A stretch of 45,249 nt of DNA, taken from the NCBI GenBank assembly GCA_964347035.1, contig CAYFXE010000024.1:1-45249 (forward strand), in the 5' to 3' direction. The notes under the pieces were generated by a model. The model was not told where the DNA came from. It searched no databases and saw only the letters and a program-made list of their open reading frames with translations. The stretch's first letter is position 1, and every line of letters starts with the position of its first letter. Position numbers and translations under genes: made by a program. Of this stretch, positions 41,500 through 45,249 are shown piece by piece. This stretch comes from CAYFXE01 sp964347035 (GTDB taxonomy: Bacteria > Acidobacteriota > Aminicenantia > Aminicenantales > Aminicenantaceae).

Positions 41500-42289
41500 G
41501 TTTCCTTCTATTAAGGATGAAATAAAGAGCCATTCCACCCAAAAGTCCCAGGATACAGAAAAGTTGTGGGAGGGAGAGGCTGAAATACGGAGATGGATTT
41601 AGGATGAGGTATGTTTTGTCTGGGTGATCTCCCCGATAAAACTCGGTGAAATACCTGATTATAGAATAGTTCATGATATAAAAAGCAAAGACCTGGCCGT
41701 CAAATTTTTTTCGTTTTAAGATAAGAAAGAGGATAAAGAAATTCAAAAAATTCAGGCCCGCCTCATAAAGCTGTGTGGGATGGATAGGTGTATTGAGATG
41801 AATCCCAGTTAAGTCATGGGCATAGTTGCTGTGGAACTCGATTCCCCAGGGCACAGTGCCCTCGCGGCCAAAACAACATCCCGCTGCAAAACATCCAATC
41901 CGGCCGAATCCATGGCCCAAGGCCAAAGCGGGCCCGGCGAGATCGCCGACTTTCCAGGTTGGGATGCGATATTTACGAAAATACAAGAGGGCAAAAAGAA
42001 TCCCGAAGGCCAAGCCACCTTGGAAGACGCCTCCTGAACGAGCTAAGGAGAAAAGCTCCGAAGGATATTTGGTGTAGTAGGAAAAGTGGCCGATAAAAAG
42101 GATGAGTTTAGCCCCGATAAGAGAAATGATAACCGTGTAGAAAGCCATATCGATTAGACGTGACGCAGGAAGCCCCTGTTTTTTGGCCTGGACGTAGACA
42201 AACCAAAAGGCGAAAGCCACTCCCAAGGCCATCATCAAGCCATAGGTATGAATGGTGATTGGACCGATTTTAACCAGGATAGGAAACAT
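41492..42289 (-). CDS. lgt: Prolipoprotein diacylglyceryl transferase
   Basis: A 265-residue membrane enzyme that transfers diacylglycerol from phosphatidylglycerol to the lipobox cysteine of preprolipoproteins. About seven membrane helices are visible. The Lgt signature GHGFGRIGCFAAGCCFGRE lies at about residues 124-142, and HPTQLYEAGLNF is the conserved segment after it. It shares one base with the start of lspA's stop region, so the two genes are translationally coupled. Having lgt beside lspA puts the first two steps of lipoprotein maturation together. Confidence 0.95.
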   Translation of the reverse strand: MFPILVKIGPITIHTYGLMMALGVAFAFWFVYVQAKKQGLPASRLIDMAFYTVIISLIGAKLILFIGHFSYYTKYPSELFSLARSGGVFQGGLAFGILFALLYFRKYRIPTWKVGDLAGPALALGHGFGRIGCFAAGCCFGREGTVPWGIEFHSNYAHDLTGIHLNTPIHPTQLYEAGLNFLNFFILFLILKRKKFDGQVFAFYIMNYSIIRYFTEFYRGDHPDKTYLILNPSPYFSLSLPQLFCILGLLGGMALYFILNRRKRA

Positions 42290-42765
42290 TATTTCTTTTT
42301 CTTAAATATGAGAAGTAAAATAAGACTCACGGCACCGATACTAACGCTGGCATCGGCAACATTAAATGAAGGCCAGTGCCATTTTTTTACATAAAAGTCC
42401 AGGAAGTCGATCACATACCCCCTAAAAACTCTATCGACGAGGTTACCGAGAGCACCGGAGAGAATCAAAGACAGGGATAGAATCATCATCTTTTCTGCTG
42501 GAGGAGTCTTGAAAAAATAATATATGACCAGGAATAAAGCCACCAAAGAGGCCAGCATCAAAAAATAAAAGACATACGGATTCTGGGATTGACCGAGAAA
42601 GCCAAAAATAGCACCTCGATTGTGGATACGGGTCAAGTTGAAAAAGCCAGGAATAACTTCCTTGCTGAAAGAAAAAGGAACTGTCCTGATGATCCAAAAT
42701 TTTGTCACCTGATCTATCCCTAATATCAATAGGATGAACAGGAAATAGGGAAATCTTCTCTTCAT
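42289..42765 (-). CDS. lspA: Lipoprotein signal peptidase (signal peptidase II)
   Basis: A 158-residue aspartyl protease of the inner membrane that removes the signal peptide from lipid-modified prolipoproteins. Four hydrophobic segments can be seen. The catalytic aspartates are Asp111 in GNLVDRV and Asp138 in FNVADAS; NRGAIFGF is the third family motif. The start codon overlaps the ileS stop by four bases and its stop touches the lgt start, so the three genes are coupled. ileS-lspA pairing is common in bacteria. Confidence 0.95.
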   Translation of the reverse strand: MKRRFPYFLFILLILGIDQVTKFWIIRTVPFSFSKEVIPGFFNLTRIHNRGAIFGFLGQSQNPYVFYFLMLASLVALFLVIYYFFKTPPAEKMMILSLSLILSGALGNLVDRVFRGYVIDFLDFYVKKWHWPSFNVADASVSIGAVSLILLLIFKKKK

Positions 42766-45249
42766 GGAGTTATTTTCCGAACGACATCCTCACATCTTCG
42801 GCAGAAATCAGGATACTCATGACTTTTTCCCACATGGGTAGAGAAATTCCAGCATCTTTGACATTTTTTCCCTGGGGCTTTATTCACATTGACCTTCAGT
42901 TCCTCATCAGAACTTGGATTGAGCTCAACAGCAGAAACGATAAAAAGACTCAGGAGTTGACTCTTGTGTTTATTTAGCAGGCTTTCCATCGCCGCAGGAA
43001 TCTCCAGGCTGACCGCGGCTTCCAAAGAATTCCCGATGAGTTTTTCTTCTCTAGATTTCTCCAGCTCCTTCAACACCTGCTCTCTGACAGAGATGAGTTT
43101 TTCCCATTCATCGAAAATATCGGGCAGCATCCATTTTTTATTGAATGAGGGAAAAAGCTCAAGATGAACGGATTCTTGTTTCCCTTCAAAGTCAGGCATG
43201 GCTTCCCATGCCTCTTCAGCGGTGAAGGGTAAAATCGGGGCCATAAGCCCCAGCGTCCACTTGAGCAGTCGGAAGAGAGTCGATTGGGCCGATTTGCGGA
43301 GTTTAGAGGTTTTCCCAGAGCAGTAGAGTCTGTCCTTGATGACATCCAAATAAAATGCGCTCAACTCGACGGTGAAGAGGTTATAGATGGTATGGAAGAC
43401 GACATGGAATTCATAATCTTCGTAGGCCAGGAGCATTCTTCTCCCCATCTCCGAACTCCTCTCTAGAATCCATCTATCAAGAGGTTCCATATCTTCGATC
43501 TCGACCATTTCTTCATCGGGGATAAAATCGTAGATGTTTCCTAGGAGGAATCTCCAGGTATTCCTGATCTTGCGGTAGGCTTCGATGAGCCTTTGTAGGA
43601 TCTCGTTGCCAAACCGGGCATCTTCTTTGTAGTTCAGCATAGCCACCCAGAGCCTCAAGATTTCGGCTCCATTCCGAGAGATGATTTCCTCGGGCTCGAT
43701 GAAATTGCCCAAGGATTTAGACATCCCCCTCCCCTGCTCATCCAGGACAAAACCATGGGTAATCACGGTCTTGTAGGGACTCTCCTTCTTGGCTGCTACC
43801 CCGACAAAAAGAGAGCTATTAAACCATCCTCGGTATTGGTCATGACCTTCCACGTAAAGATCAGAAGGCCAGGGTAAGTCTTCGCGTTTGCCTAAGACAT
43901 TATGGCTGGCTCCCGACTCAAACCAGACATCGAGGATGTTATTCTCCTTGTTGAATTTCTTAGAGCCACACTGAGGACATTTATAATCTTGGGGCAGAAG
44001 CTCCTCCACTTTCTTCGTATACCAAGCATTCGAGCCTTCCTCAGCAAATATATCGGCAATCCTCAACGTGATCTCCTCTCCTGCCAAAATCTGTTCGCAG
44101 TCGTGACAGTAGAATGCAGGAATCGGAACTCCCCAAGAACGCTGTCGAGAGATACACCAATCAGGGCGGGCCTCGACCATATTCAATATTCTTTCTTCTC
44201 CCCAGGGTGGGATCCAGCGGACTTTCTTGATTTCATCGATGGCTTTCTTCCTCAGGTCACTCTGATCCATCGAGATGAACCATTGGGCTGTGGCCCGAAA
44301 AATCACAGGATTTTTGCAGCGCCAGCAGTGGGGATAGGAATGAGTGATCTCTCCCTCCCTGAGGAGGCTGCCCTCTTTTTTCATGTCCTCTGTGATCAAT
44401 TTGTTTGAGTCGAAAACGTTCATCCCGCCGTATCTTTCCACCTGAGGGATAAAATTACCTTCGCTGTCAACAGGAGTATAAATATCCAGGTCGTAGGCTA
44501 GCCCGGTCAGATAATCCTCATAACCGTGTCCAGGGGCTGTATGGACGCAACCAGTTCCTTGCTCTAGGGTGACATAATCGGCCAAGACTAAGATAGATTC
44601 TCTATCAATAAACGGATGACGGGTCTTCAGGCCATCCATTTCCTTTCCGAGGAATGTGACCAAGATTTTAGGATCTTTTATCCCTAATTCCTCAGACACC
44701 ACAGGAATGAGTCTTTTCGAAGCGATGTAGACGTCTCCATCAGCTTGGAAGGCGCTGTACTCGAAGTCAGGATGAAAGGCAATAGCCAGGTTGGCGGGAA
44801 GAGTCCAGGGCGTTGTGGTCCAGATCAAAACAAAGACGTCTTTTCCTTCCAGGGTGGGGAATTTCTGAGAGAGATCAGAAATCATCGGGAATTTCACGTA
44901 GATAGAGGGAGAAGGCCGGTCTTTATATTCGATTTCAGCTTCGGCCAACGCGGTCCGGCAGTGGGGGCACCAGTGCACAGGCCGTTTTCCCTTGTACACA
45001 TTCCCTGCGGCAAAAAAAGATGCCAGATAACGCAGGACTTCGGCTTCGTATTCTGGATGCATGGTGAGGTAGGGTTTCCCCCATTCCCCAAAGACTCCTA
45101 GTCTTTTAAACTGGTCTCTTTGGATCCCGACATACTTCAAGGCGTATTTCTTGCATTCTTCTCGAATTTCTATGATGGACAGGTCTTTTTTTCTTGTGCC
45201 CAGAAGCTGGTCAACTTTAATCTCGATCGGAAGCCCATGACAATCCCAG
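42762..45249 (-). CDS. ileS: Isoleucyl-tRNA synthetase (5' part beyond the window)
   Basis: The gene enters from the right edge and is open throughout 42762-45249 (about 829 codons), so the N-terminal part with the HIGH motif is missing. The first visible residues WDCHGLPIEIKVD belong to the conserved block right after HIGH. The editing domain (LIWTTTPWTLPANLAIAFHPD, GTGCVHTAPGHG), the KMSKS loop in the form GRGMSKSLGNF, and the C-terminal zinc site (CQRCW and FCRRC) are visible. The GMSKS variant keeps the second lysine. It charges tRNA-Ile and ends overlapping lspA by four bases. An ATG at 45140 is internal and not the start. Confidence 0.96.
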   Translation of the reverse strand, partial: WDCHGLPIEIKVDQLLGTRKKDLSIIEIREECKKYALKYVGIQRDQFKRLGVFGEWGKPYLTMHPEYEAEVLRYLASFFAAGNVYKGKRPVHWCPHCRTALAEAEIEYKDRPSPSIYVKFPMISDLSQKFPTLEGKDVFVLIWTTTPWTLPANLAIAFHPDFEYSAFQADGDVYIASKRLIPVVSEELGIKDPKILVTFLGKEMDGLKTRHPFIDRESILVLADYVTLEQGTGCVHTAPGHGYEDYLTGLAYDLDIYTPVDSEGNFIPQVERYGGMNVFDSNKLITEDMKKEGSLLREGEITHSYPHCWRCKNPVIFRATAQWFISMDQSDLRKKAIDEIKKVRWIPPWGEERILNMVEARPDWCISRQRSWGVPIPAFYCHDCEQILAGEEITLRIADIFAEEGSNAWYTKKVEELLPQDYKCPQCGSKKFNKENNILDVWFESGASHNVLGKREDLPWPSDLYVEGHDQYRGWFNSSLFVGVAAKKESPYKTVITHGFVLDEQGRGMSKSLGNFIEPEEIISRNGAEILRLWVAMLNYKEDARFGNEILQRLIEAYRKIRNTWRFLLGNIYDFIPDEEMVEIEDMEPLDRWILERSSEMGRRMLLAYEDYEFHVVFHTIYNLFTVELSAFYLDVIKDRLYCSGKTSKLRKSAQSTLFRLLKWTLGLMAPILPFTAEEAWEAMPDFEGKQESVHLELFPSFNKKWMLPDIFDEWEKLISVREQVLKELEKSREEKLIGNSLEAAVSLEIPAAMESLLNKHKSQLLSLFIVSAVELNPSSDEELKVNVNKAPGKKCQRCWNFSTHVGKSHEYPDFCRRCEDVVRKITP

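Noticed and set aside
41500..41538. Longer rluD start inside lgt
   Set aside because: The extra residues come from out-of-frame lgt sequence and precede the S4 domain without similarity; the GTG at 41499 fits better.
1..45249. CRISPR arrays, tRNA or rRNA genes, prophage, toxin-antitoxin or defence modules
   Set aside because: No regularly spaced repeats, tRNA-like folds or recognisable genes of these types were seen by eye. A tRNAscan, Rfam and defence-system search would be needed for certainty.

Overview
The window reads as a stretch of chromosome from a Gram-negative, peptide- and organic-acid-using heterotroph. Gram-negative character is suggested by an ExbD-type energy-transduction protein, lipoprotein processing genes (lgt, lspA), a complete mre/mrd rod-shape operon and several secreted proteins. 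Gene content (two OPT peptide transporters, CstA, two-subunit methylmalonyl-CoA mutase, AcnB, class I fumarase, B12-type radical SAM with DUF2344) fits an Acidobacteriota/Aminicenantes-like lineage. That placement is an inference; no rRNA gene is present to test it. Five runs of N (10, 10, 12, 10 and 46 bases) show this is a scaffold built from short contigs; each run falls inside or at the end of a gene.

Layout. 1-5470: a GT4 glycosyltransferase, an OPT transporter and CstA on the plus strand, then a small TIGR04076-type protein on the minus strand. 5534-6518: a lone exbD followed by a thioredoxin-fold protein. 6652-10411: acyl-CoA dehydrogenase and the large radical SAM/DUF2344 protein. 10611-15881: the rod-shape operon mreB-mreC-mreD-mrdA-rodA, transcribed leftward with tight or overlapping junctions. 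16056-20020: second OPT transporter, an orphan PqqD-like protein, def and fmt on the plus strand. 20045-27003: M23 peptidase, the two methylmalonyl-CoA mutase subunits, a small EF-Tu-domain protein, an SDR reductase and acnB on the minus strand. 27171-32925: isocitrate dehydrogenase, mdh, fumarase beta, sucC, sucD and a PHP-domain protein. 32942-36983: three exported proteins (M14 peptidase, class A beta-lactamase-like protein, ChaN-PDZ protein). 37127-45249: an MFS permease, an EF-G-like GTPase and the ileS-lspA-lgt-rluD group, with ileS cut by the window edge.

Metabolically, the cluster 20997-32188 connects propionate/methylmalonyl-CoA to succinyl-CoA and runs citrate to oxaloacetate (AcnB, IDH, SucCD, fumarase, MDH). 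Citrate synthase, 2-oxoglutarate oxidation, succinate dehydrogenase and the fumarase alpha subunit are not in the window. OPT transporters, CstA and the exported peptidases suggest uptake and oxidation of peptides and small acids.

Promoters can be read by eye in several spacers and look like ordinary sigma-70 boxes (TTGACA-like, 16-18 bp, TATAAT-like). No CRISPR array, tRNA, rRNA, phage module, toxin-antitoxin pair or transposase was seen. I did not find a convincing new multi-gene system. The most useful observations are a short palindromic element ending in GGGGTCAGACCTT, orphan subunits (ExbD, PqqD, fumarase beta), a class A beta-lactamase-like protein without its usual deacylation motif, and evidence that two assembly gaps are artefacts of zero or negative length. 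No gene-free stretch exceeds about 300 bases.
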